Below are positions 1 through 5,231 of a DNA stretch of 5,231 nucleotides, in pieces (position 1 is the stretch's first letter; every line of letters starts with the position of its first letter). The stretch comes from a bacterium (GTDB taxonomy: Bacteria > UBP14 > UBA6098 > B30-G16): positions 1 to 5,231 of the forward strand of contig JAUXEQ010000126.1 of the NCBI GenBank assembly GCA_030620455.1. The letters run 5' to 3'. Made by a program: the position numbers and the translations under genes. The notes below the pieces were generated by a model, which saw only the letters and a list, made by a program, of their open reading frames with translations, had not been told where the DNA came from and searched no databases.

Positions 1-2
1 CA

Positions 3-794
3 TTCATCGACAGTAGTGTGCTAATCGGCGATGGTGTGGAAATTGCCGAACACGTGATAATTCGCCAAAATGTGAATATTGTAGATGATGTCTATATAGG
101 TACTGGTGTTGTTGTCGAGGGAGATACAACAATCGGCGCAGGAACCAAAATCTTTCAATATTCTGCCATTGGACTACCACCTCAAGATCTCAAATACTCG
201 GGAGAACCCACTAAACTCCAAATTGGCAAAGGAAATACAATCCGCGAATTCGCTTCCATTCATCGCGGAACTATAGGCGGCAACGGTGTTACTACTATCG
301 GAAACAACAATCTTCTTATGGCTTACGTTCATGTGGCGCACGATTGTATTTTAGGAGACAATCTCATTATCGCCAACGCTGCCCAGCTTGGTGGTCATGT
401 AATAATAGAAGACAAGGCAGTTATCGGTGGACATTCTGCAATTCATCAATTTATACATGTGGGTCGATTGAGCATGGTTGGTGCTTCATCCCTCGTATTA
501 CAGGATGTTTTACCCTTTGGTCTTGTTCATGGTATACCAGCAAGATTCGTAGATATTAACCGTATCGGTATGCGAAGAAATGCCTACACATCCGAAAGTA
601 TAAATTCTGTTCATATTGCTACTAAAATAATAGCAAGATCTAGACTCTCTCTTCAAAACGCTGTTGACCAAGTTAAGGAAAAATTACCCAAATCGACCGA
701 AGTAAAAATATTATTAGAATTTATTGAGAATCGAAGCAATCGTGGTATCTTGAAAGGCAACCCTAAGAATGTCGACGAATTACGATATATATAA
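3..794 (+). CDS. lpxA: Acyl-ACP--UDP-N-acetylglucosamine O-acyltransferase (5' end outside window)
   Basis: LpxA transfers a 3-hydroxyacyl chain from acyl carrier protein to the 3-OH of UDP-GlcNAc, the first step of lipid A synthesis, in the cytoplasm as a homotrimer. The reading frame is open from the left edge. A GTG at 18 is not the real start, because hexapeptide sequence precedes it (FIDSS) and only about ten N-terminal residues seem to be missing. Counting from the GTG codon, residues 1 to about 185 are left-handed beta-helix hexapeptide repeats, followed by a helical C-terminal domain. Family signatures are PQDLKYSGEPT (55-65), IHRGT (81-85) and the catalytic HVAHDC, with His108 matching E. 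coli His125. His105, His127 and His143 match E. coli His122, His144 and His160. The acyl-chain ruler position (E. coli Gly173) is Ala156. The stop overlaps the next gene by 26 bases. Identification is secure; only the start is unseen. Confidence 0.96.
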   Translation, partial: FIDSSVLIGDGVEIAEHVIIRQNVNIVDDVYIGTGVVVEGDTTIGAGTKIFQYSAIGLPPQDLKYSGEPTKLQIGKGNTIREFASIHRGTIGGNGVTTIGNNNLLMAYVHVAHDCILGDNLIIANAAQLGGHVIIEDKAVIGGHSAIHQFIHVGRLSMVGASSLVLQDVLPFGLVHGIPARFVDINRIGMRRNAYTSESINSVHIATKIIARSRLSLQNAVDQVKEKLPKSTEVKILLEFIENRSNRGILKGNPKNVDELRYI

Positions 795-1368
795 AACCAG
801 ATTCCTAAGCTTTGATCTCGAGATGACCGGGCTTAACCCGTATGATGATTCAATAATTGAAATTGCCGCAGTACCTCTTTTGGGTAATAAAATTGAAGAG
901 CCATATTTTTTCTCTCCATTACAACCGTATTCATTAATAAGCAGTGAAAGCAAGAAAATACATGGTCTAAACGGTAGCAAACTATTGGATGCACCTCCTG
1001 CAGAGGTCGTTATTCCTGAGTTCTTCAGATTAGCAAAAGGTAGAATCCTTTTAGGACAGAACCCAGGATTAGACATCGCATTTCTCTGGCAGGCAGCAAA
1101 GAAAATCGGTGATATCCCACCTGAGGAATGGGCTATCGACATCACCAAAGTTTTTAACTATATTTATAAGAATACAGGAAAATTATCTCTTGAGACCATG
1201 GCTAAAAGATTTGAGATAAGGGTTTCACGCACAATTCATAACGCTCTCGAGGATACAATAATTGTTGCAGAAATTTTTCAAAAAATTACTCCTATGCTTT
1301 ACAAGCACCATATAAGAACTCTAAATGATTTAATTACAGTAGGAAAAACCACTATGAAAAGGCATTGA
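769..1368 (+). CDS. DEDDh-family 3'-5' exonuclease (DnaQ/epsilon-like)
   Basis: This 199-residue protein is a predicted single-domain RNase H-fold 3'-5' exonuclease that removes nucleotides by two-metal catalysis. Exo I is FDLEMTG with Asp16 and Glu18. Exo II is GQNPGLDIAFL with Asp102. Exo III is HNALED with His157 and Asp162. All four acidic ligands and the general-base His are present. IHGLNGSKLLDAPP (64-77) is another family-typical segment. Exo II has Gln where many relatives have His (GHN), so the motif is slightly divergent. There is no BRCT, GIY-YIG or polymerase domain. ATG 769 is the only Met codon ahead of Exo I, and AAAGG at 753-757 lies 11 bases upstream. The gene overlaps lpxA by 26 bases and ends in TGATG, shared with the permease. 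It could be a proofreading-like, RNA-trimming or repair exonuclease. The substrate cannot be told from sequence, so no symbol is given. Confidence 0.88.
   Translation: MSTNYDIYKTRFLSFDLEMTGLNPYDDSIIEIAAVPLLGNKIEEPYFFSPLQPYSLISSESKKIHGLNGSKLLDAPPAEVVIPEFFRLAKGRILLGQNPGLDIAFLWQAAKKIGDIPPEEWAIDITKVFNYIYKNTGKLSLETMAKRFEIRVSRTIHNALEDTIIVAEIFQKITPMLYKHHIRTLNDLITVGKTTMKRH
1357..1362 (+). promoter_or_regulatory. Shine-Dalgarno of the permease gene, deciding its start
   Basis: AAAAGG lies inside the last codons of the exonuclease gene. It is five bases from ATG 1368 but only two from the in-frame TTG at 1365. The spacing favours ATG 1368 as the start and TGATG stop-start coupling. Confidence 0.55.
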
Positions 1369-3050
1369 TGTTCTTTAAAATCTCCAAAATCAAATTCAAG
1401 CTCCTTATCCGATTGATAATGCAAAAGGGATTTGAGCACTGGGCAAAAACTTCGGTTGCTGTATTTGTTATTGGTGGCTTTTTTTATGGTGTATACTTCA
1501 TTTTCTATAAAATATTCAAGTATCTAACCAGTGTTCAGGACATTGGCTATGCTCTTTCAGATAGATTGATCTCACTGGGATTTTTAGCATTCTTCACTAT
1601 GCTTTTAATTAGCAATATTATCAGTTCTATTTCAACACTTTTCCGTTCTCGGGAAACAAGATATCTTATGGCTACCCCACTCAATAAAAATCAGGTTTTT
1701 TGGGTTCGTTTCATAAACAATTTCTTTTTTTCATCCTGGGCTACTTTAGTTATTGGTCTTCCAATGGCTATATCCTATATGGTAACAAATACTATGTCAA
1801 TCTGGTATATAGTATGGGTTTTTGGCGCTCTTATGCTATTTTTAATAATCCCTGCATTTATCGGCAGCATTATTTCTATGCTACTTATGCCTGCAGTCAA
1901 GAAATTATCTTTTAAATGGTCTGTTGTAACATTAATTGGTATAACATCTATCATTGCATACTTTTACGTAAGATCAAATCTGTCCGGTGGTTTGATGTTT
2001 AATGTGCTTGGTGATATGACAATGTTAAACTACTATTTTCGGCAGCTAGGCAGTCACCGTACACCATTTTTCCCGCATATCTGGTTTACAGAAATTATAA
2101 GTGCATTAAGGCAAGGACAAAGTATGCGAGCTTTTCTATTCACCTCAGCTTTGGCTTCAACGACTTTTTTTGGCTTTTTTATTACCGATTATGTGTCAAA
2201 AAAAATCTTCCAAACATCTTTCGAAGCTGCTGAAACTATGACTCATAAGAAACATAGTAAATCCACAAGTTTACATAATTCCAGACTTTGGCGGTTATTA
2301 TCTTTTTTTAAACAGGATGTTCGTTCTTTATGGGTTAAAGATATAAAACTTTTCATTCGAGATCCAAATCAATGGTCACAATTTGCAGTACTTTTAGTTT
2401 TACTGGTGCTCTATCTCGTAAACCTGAAATTTATACCCTCAAAAATTACAAGTACTTATCTTAGAACTGTAATTGCATTCGCCAATTTTGCATTCTGTGG
2501 ATACATACTCGCAACTTTATCGGTAAGATTCGTCTATCCAGGTATAAGCATGGAAGGGAAAAGCCTTTGGTCATTGGCAACTGCGCCTATTGGGCTAAAA
2601 AAATTATTTTGGGAGAAATATACTTTATCTTTCGTAACTTTTATTATCATAGCAGAGATTATTGCTGTAATTTCCAACGGCTTACTTTCTCAGAGCAACT
2701 TAATGACTATTATAACTGCGATAGGGATATTTCTTATGAGTATCGCATTAGTCAGCTTGAATATGGGACTCGGCATACTCTTCCCAACTTTCGAGGAGTT
2801 AAATCCAATGCGAATAGCAAGTTCCGGTGGCGGAATGATTGCAGCTCTTCTTTCGTTAGTTTATGTTGGACTAACTGTAATATTATTAGCTATGCCAACA
2901 TACAGGTACATTTTATTCGTAACCTCTGGGAAACAACTTCTTGTTGTAGAGATTGTAACTATGGTAGGATTATTAATTATCTTGAATTTAATAACAATAA
3001 TACTTCCTATAAAATTAGGTCTGAAAGCAATAGATAAAAGAGAATTTTAG
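1368..3050 (+). CDS. ABC-2 type permease, two membrane halves in one chain (ABC exporter-like)
   Basis: This 560-residue polytopic inner-membrane protein has about twelve predicted hydrophobic segments, near residues 29-50, 67-92, 119-139, 145-173, 184-203, 255-273, 336-353, 364-387, 417-438, 446-470, 489-509 and 523-549. It resembles the 'putative ATP-binding cassette' permease family (Pfam ABC_tran_2 type), the membrane part of ABC exporters. The evidence is RYLMATPLNKNQVFWVRF (99-116) after the second helix and an ABC-2-like elbow, LWVKDIKLFIRDP (321-333), before the seventh. A second related motif, LWSLATAPIGLKKLFWEKY (400-418), suggests two homologous halves. No Walker A or ABC signature is present, so an ATPase must be encoded elsewhere. 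A basic, His-rich linker (about 290-305) separates the halves. ATG 1368 is chosen over TTG 1365 for spacing and the TGATG overlap. The substrate is unknown. A link to envelope lipid is suggested only by the lpxA neighbour. Confidence 0.82.
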   Translation: MFFKISKIKFKLLIRLIMQKGFEHWAKTSVAVFVIGGFFYGVYFIFYKIFKYLTSVQDIGYALSDRLISLGFLAFFTMLLISNIISSISTLFRSRETRYLMATPLNKNQVFWVRFINNFFFSSWATLVIGLPMAISYMVTNTMSIWYIVWVFGALMLFLIIPAFIGSIISMLLMPAVKKLSFKWSVVTLIGITSIIAYFYVRSNLSGGLMFNVLGDMTMLNYYFRQLGSHRTPFFPHIWFTEIISALRQGQSMRAFLFTSALASTTFFGFFITDYVSKKIFQTSFEAAETMTHKKHSKSTSLHNSRLWRLLSFFKQDVRSLWVKDIKLFIRDPNQWSQFAVLLVLLVLYLVNLKFIPSKITSTYLRTVIAFANFAFCGYILATLSVRFVYPGISMEGKSLWSLATAPIGLKKLFWEKYTLSFVTFIIIAEIIAVISNGLLSQSNLMTIITAIGIFLMSIALVSLNMGLGILFPTFEELNPMRIASSGGGMIAALLSLVYVGLTVILLAMPTYRYILFVTSGKQLLVVEIVTMVGLLIILNLITIILPIKLGLKAIDKREF

Positions 3051-3357
3051 TTAACAAAACCTTAGATACATCGCAAATTTTCAAATCTCTTAATCTTGGT
3101 AAACAAATTAGAACAAGCTGTAAAGCAGCAATCGGGATAATCAAAAATGATATTTAAGAGGAAACTTTGGATTTAAATTTTCAATTATGAATCATATCAA
3201 AGCAAAAGAAAAATATACAGTAGTCCAAAACAAGATTCTTAGAACCAATTTATAAGCACTAAACCATAAATATTCCTCTTCCTCAGTAAGAGGAATTAAT
3301 TTTTTCAAAGTCACGAACCAACTTATACCCTCAAAGAATTACTCCATGGAATCAGAA
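3051..3357. other. Non-coding interval between convergent genes
   Basis: This 307-base, AT-rich stretch separates the operon from the convergent membrane-protein gene. It contains the intrinsic terminator at 3272-3305. The roughly 220 bases before the terminator hold no convincing gene. The longest ATG frame is 22 codons (3187-3255) and has no Shine-Dalgarno, and a weak 4-bp hairpin (GCTG/CAGC) lies near 3116-3128. I see no remnant of a recognisable gene, no tRNA and no repeat copies here. Confidence 0.6.
3272..3305 (+). terminator. Rho-independent terminator of the lpxA-exonuclease-permease operon
   Basis: A perfect 9-bp stem (ATTCCTCTT at 3272-3280 paired with AAGAGGAAT at 3288-3296) encloses a 7-base loop. 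TAA and then six T residues (3300-3305) follow. The T-tract is on the rightward side, so it best serves the plus-strand operon. On the minus strand the stem is followed by a weaker A/T mix (ATTTATGG), so bidirectional use for the convergent gene is possible but less likely. It lies about 220 bases after the permease stop codon. Confidence 0.75.
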
Positions 3358-3903
3358 TTAATAATATTCCTTATATTTACCATGTGATTCTAATAGGACT
3401 TTTCCAACGCCCATACTTCTCAAGCGATAATTGGATACTCCAATAATAACCGCAGCAAGTCCATGCGCTGCAGGCCAAAGAGCCAAAGAAATCGAATAAA
3501 CGCTTATTCCCATGTAAGAAGCGATTGCAGCTGATATGCAAAAAGCTATGAAAGCAACAAAAATATATCCAGTCAATCTCAACATTGAGTGTTCCGGTTC
3601 AACAGAAATAGCTTTCTTGGGACGTTTGTAAGCCTGCCACATAACAAAGAAAATCGTTGCCTCTAACAGTAAAACAACTAACGCAATAACAGATAAATAT
3701 GGCATGAAATCTAACTCCTCCTCCACACTCCAGACATACGCGGAACTCTCTGATTCATAGATCATCATTCCAAACCCAGCGATAACAATAAAAAAAGGAA
3801 CCATCCACCAAAAAATCAATCGAACAACGGTACGCTGAGCATCGAGCCATATTTTCTCTTGTTCCTGAGTTAGCCGAATTAATTTTTCCGGATCATAAGC
3901 CAT
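3358..3903 (-). CDS. Four-helix integral membrane protein of unknown function
   Basis: I do not recognise this 181-residue protein. A polar N-terminal segment (1-25, rich in Glu, Gln and Lys) precedes four hydrophobic helices near 26-49, 68-90, 108-130 and 134-157. The 50-67 loop is acidic (ESESS, EEELD). The 91-107 loop has a KRPKK cluster, and the C-terminus is basic (NYRLRSMGVGK). By the positive-inside rule both termini should be cytoplasmic and the acidic loop periplasmic. There is no enzyme motif, His kinase domain or transporter signature. Helices 1 and 2 carry aromatic or acidic residues (FWWMVP, Glu81). The start ATG 3903 sits nine bases after a strong GGGAGG. The gene is a monocistronic unit, convergent with the operon and divergent from the surface-protein gene. 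The reading frame, ribosome site and topology make it very likely real, but its function is unknown. Confidence 0.85.
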   Translation of the reverse strand: MAYDPEKLIRLTQEQEKIWLDAQRTVVRLIFWWMVPFFIVIAGFGMMIYESESSAYVWSVEEELDFMPYLSVIALVVLLLEATIFFVMWQAYKRPKKAISVEPEHSMLRLTGYIFVAFIAFCISAAIASYMGISVYSISLALWPAAHGLAAVIIGVSNYRLRSMGVGKVLLESHGKYKEYY

Positions 3904-3910
3904 ACCATAT

Positions 3911-3918
3911 TACCTCCC
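3911..3918 (-). promoter_or_regulatory. Strong Shine-Dalgarno of the four-helix membrane protein
   Basis: Read on the minus strand this is GGGAGGTA, nearly a full anti-16S match. Two ATGs follow. The first (3908-3906) is only four bases from the GG and opens a different frame. The second (3903-3901) is nine bases away and opens the 181-codon frame. The spacing therefore selects 3903. Confidence 0.75.
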
Positions 3919-3975
3919 GGCTTTAAGCTTCAATTCAAACAATAATAATCTTACTCTCCATTATTAATTATTAAC

Positions 3976-3981
3976 ATTATA
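3976..3981 (-). promoter_or_regulatory. Candidate -10 element for the leftward membrane-protein gene
   Basis: The minus strand reads TATAAT here, about 73 bases ahead of the start codon. No good -35 hexamer sits 16-18 bases upstream, and the surrounding DNA is so AT-rich that a chance match is plausible. Confidence 0.25.
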
Positions 3982-3991
3982 TTATTTTATC

Positions 3992-4058
3992 CAACCTTTA
4001 TTATTATTCTTAGAATAATTTTAATAATGATTAACTTACATATAAATAAAAAAGGTTG
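3992..4058. repeat. Long-range inverted repeat with an inner palindrome in the divergent intergenic region
   Basis: The outer arms are CAACCTTTATTATT (3992-4005) and AATAAAAAAGGTTG (4045-4058), complementary at 13 of 14 positions. This includes an uninterrupted 8-bp CAACCTTT/AAAGGTTG core that contains G/C pairs. Between them lies a 17-base palindrome, ATTATTCT-T-AGAATAAT (4003-4019), which overlaps the inner end of the left arm. The right arm overlaps the -35 of the rightward promoter. It could be an operator, or chance symmetry in AT-rich DNA. Confidence 0.5.
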
Positions 4059-4083
4059 AATTTAAAAGATTCATATTTATAAT
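4056..4083 (+). promoter_or_regulatory. Sigma70-like promoter for the surface-protein gene
   Basis: TTGAAT at 4056-4061 (four of six matches to TTGACA) is followed after 16 bases by a perfect TATAAT at 4078-4083. Transcription would start near 4090 and give a leader of about 30 bases before ATG 4121. A second TATAAT at 4096-4101 lacks a matching -35. The region is AT-rich, so this is a prediction by consensus only. Confidence 0.5.
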
Positions 4084-4120
4084 AAGTGGTTTTATTATAA
4101 TAGTAACATAAATAGGAAAA

Positions 4121-5231
4121 ATGAATCAAAACTTTTACAAATTCAGTTTTTCTGGTATCCTCATCTTAATAATCCTTAATGCAACAGCTATAGCTCAAAC
4201 TCCATCATCCCCGAACTTCAATCTGATTTGGAAAACCATCGACGCTGGCGGAAATGAAGGTGATGATATTACATCCGAATCTTTTAAACTCTCAAGCGTA
4301 GTTGGACAACCTACTGCGCATGATAGCATTTGGTTAACCGGAACATATTACCTAAGTCATCCAGGATTTAGAAAAGTTGATCTGGATTGGCGTATCCCAT
4401 TAACTCATTTCTTTGGCGATGTTGCTACTTATGATTCTATTGCTACAGATTCAATTTTTGTAGAATGGACAGGCATCGACACCACACTTGAAGAAGGTTT
4501 CGGATGGGGCATCTGGGTTTATGATATTCAGTACAGAGAAGGTCCTTCTGGATTCTGGATAGATATTCTATCCAGTGTTAGCGACACTAATTACTGGTAT
4601 TCAGGTATGAAGGACTCAGTTTGGTACTATTTTCGCGTTAGAGCACACGATCTTGCTACTAATGTGCCAAATTGGGATACAAGTATCACATATGTCGCAT
4701 TCGATTCTGTTCTCTGCTGGTTAACTCAATGGCTTTTAGTAATAAAAACCAACTTTTTAGGTGGTGTTATTATTGTTGATGGCTCAATCGAAACCTCTCC
4801 ATATGAGGAATACTTTTCTTTCACAACTACAAGGACAATTGCAGCGTATGATTCGATTTATAGCGGTGATTCAATACGATATATCTTCCAACAATGGAAT
4901 GATAGTGACACTTCTCATACACGCACTATTACTGCAACCAGCGATACAGAGTTCATTGCAGAATACTTTACGCAATACAGACTAATTGTTGCTAATCCCG
5001 ACGGTTACGATACACCAGATCCCGACACTGGGAGCTACTGGTTCGATGAAGGAAAATTTGTTGAAGCTGAGATTACAACTACACCAGTTGTCGCAACTGC
5101 TGAATCAACAGCCTACTGTATTGGCTTTTATGGCAGTGGATCGGTTCCCGATTCCGGTTTTGGTTCAAGTGTTACATTTAACATCGATGAACCATCGGAA
5201 TTAACTTGGAGGTGGAGTGTTGTTCCAAAGG
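4121..5231 (+). CDS. Secreted modular surface protein with Fn3-like and InlB-B-like repeats (3' end outside window)
   Basis: The frame is open for 370 codons to the right edge with no stop, so this is the N-terminal part of a larger protein. Residues 1-25 are a signal peptide (hydrophobic ILILIILNA, likely cleavage AIA/Q). Residues 34-84 match a module common at the start of secreted proteins in several phyla (IDAGGN..., SFKLSSVVGQP, GTYYLSHPGF). Residues about 108-190 are Fn3-like (VEWTGID, YDIQYREG, WYYFRVRAHDLATN). Residues about 204-284 form a module with VDGS..TSPY and FQQWNDSD..HTRTIT. Residues about 285-366 form a related module (YRLIVANPDGY, YWFDEGKF, SVTFNIDEPSELTWRW), similar to divergent InlB B-repeats. 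No catalytic motif is seen. An in-frame stop (TAA, 4109-4111) leaves ATG 4121 as the first start. AGGA (4114-4117) is only three bases away, an unusually short spacing. Adhesion or an extracellular structural role is inferred. A C-terminal sorting domain, if any, would lie outside the window. Confidence 0.85.
   Translation, partial: MNQNFYKFSFSGILILIILNATAIAQTPSSPNFNLIWKTIDAGGNEGDDITSESFKLSSVVGQPTAHDSIWLTGTYYLSHPGFRKVDLDWRIPLTHFFGDVATYDSIATDSIFVEWTGIDTTLEEGFGWGIWVYDIQYREGPSGFWIDILSSVSDTNYWYSGMKDSVWYYFRVRAHDLATNVPNWDTSITYVAFDSVLCWLTQWLLVIKTNFLGGVIIVDGSIETSPYEEYFSFTTTRTIAAYDSIYSGDSIRYIFQQWNDSDTSHTRTITATSDTEFIAEYFTQYRLIVANPDGYDTPDPDTGSYWFDEGKFVEAEITTTPVVATAESTAYCIGFYGSGSVPDSGFGSSVTFNIDEPSELTWRWSVVPK

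Noticed and set aside
18..20. GTG as the start of lpxA
   Set aside because: In-frame codons to its left encode FIDSS, which continues the LpxA hexapeptide pattern, so the true start is outside the window.
344..559. 71-codon plus-strand frame inside lpxA
   Set aside because: It is out of frame with the conserved LpxA sequence and its composition (rich in Cys, Trp and Arg) looks non-coding.
780..1148. 122-codon open frame on the minus strand
   Set aside because: It lies wholly opposite the exonuclease gene, whose catalytic motifs are intact, and it has no recognisable domain.
1700..1915. 71-codon plus-strand frame inside the permease
   Set aside because: It is a frame-shifted shadow of the membrane helices of the permease.
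2567..3037. 156-codon plus-strand frame inside the permease
   Set aside because: It is an out-of-frame shadow of the permease second half, and its Cys/Asn/Tyr-rich composition is atypical of a protein.
3187..3255. 22-codon ATG frame in the gap after the permease
   Set aside because: No Shine-Dalgarno precedes it, its composition is like the surrounding AT-rich DNA, and such lengths are expected by chance.
3940..4030. Repeated TTATTA/AATAAT units as a tandem or CRISPR-like repeat
   Set aside because: The units are irregular in length and spacing and reflect high A+T content. There are no constant repeats with unique spacers.
4096..4101. Second TATAAT upstream of the surface-protein gene as the main promoter
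   Set aside because: No acceptable -35 lies 16-18 bases upstream. The TTGAAT-16-TATAAT pair at 4056-4083 is better.
4761..5204. Two consecutive short plus-strand frames (4761-4985 and 4986-5204)
   Set aside because: Both are in another frame from the long open frame starting at 4121, which has a signal peptide and recognisable modules. The Gln/Leu-rich translations are shadow products.

Overview
The window looks like chromosomal DNA from an AT-rich, diderm (LPS-type) bacterium. A lipid A enzyme (LpxA) implies an outer membrane. The right-hand gene is a modular secreted protein built from Fn3-like and InlB-B-like beta modules, a style common in uncultured FCB-type phyla such as Cloacimonadota, Marinimicrobia and KSB1-like lineages. 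That placement is an inference from style, not from a marker gene. Two of the starts have clear Shine-Dalgarno sequences, which argues mildly against a typical Bacteroidota genome.

Layout. Positions 1-3050 (+) hold three tightly packed genes: the 3' part of lpxA (its start lies left of the window), a DEDDh-family 3'-5' exonuclease, and a large ABC-2 type permease. lpxA and the exonuclease overlap by 26 bases. The exonuclease and the permease overlap by one base (TGATG). The three are therefore very likely co-transcribed and translationally coupled. Positions 3051-3357 are non-coding and contain a good intrinsic terminator (3272-3305) that closes the operon. Positions 3358-3903 (-) encode an unrecognised four-helix membrane protein, convergent with the operon. 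Positions 3904-4120 are a very AT-rich divergent intergenic region with a plausible promoter for the rightward gene and an inverted repeat whose right arm touches the -35 element. From 4121 to the right edge (+) runs a secreted modular surface protein, open at the edge, with a signal peptide and at least four recognisable modules.

How the genes fit together. LpxA makes the first committed intermediate of lipid A. The permease lacks an ATPase partner inside the window. The exonuclease has no obvious link to envelope biogenesis, so the operon looks like housekeeping packing rather than a dedicated pathway. I see no tRNA, rRNA, CRISPR array, insertion sequence or defence system. I did not find a convincing new biological system; the findings are modest points worth checking.
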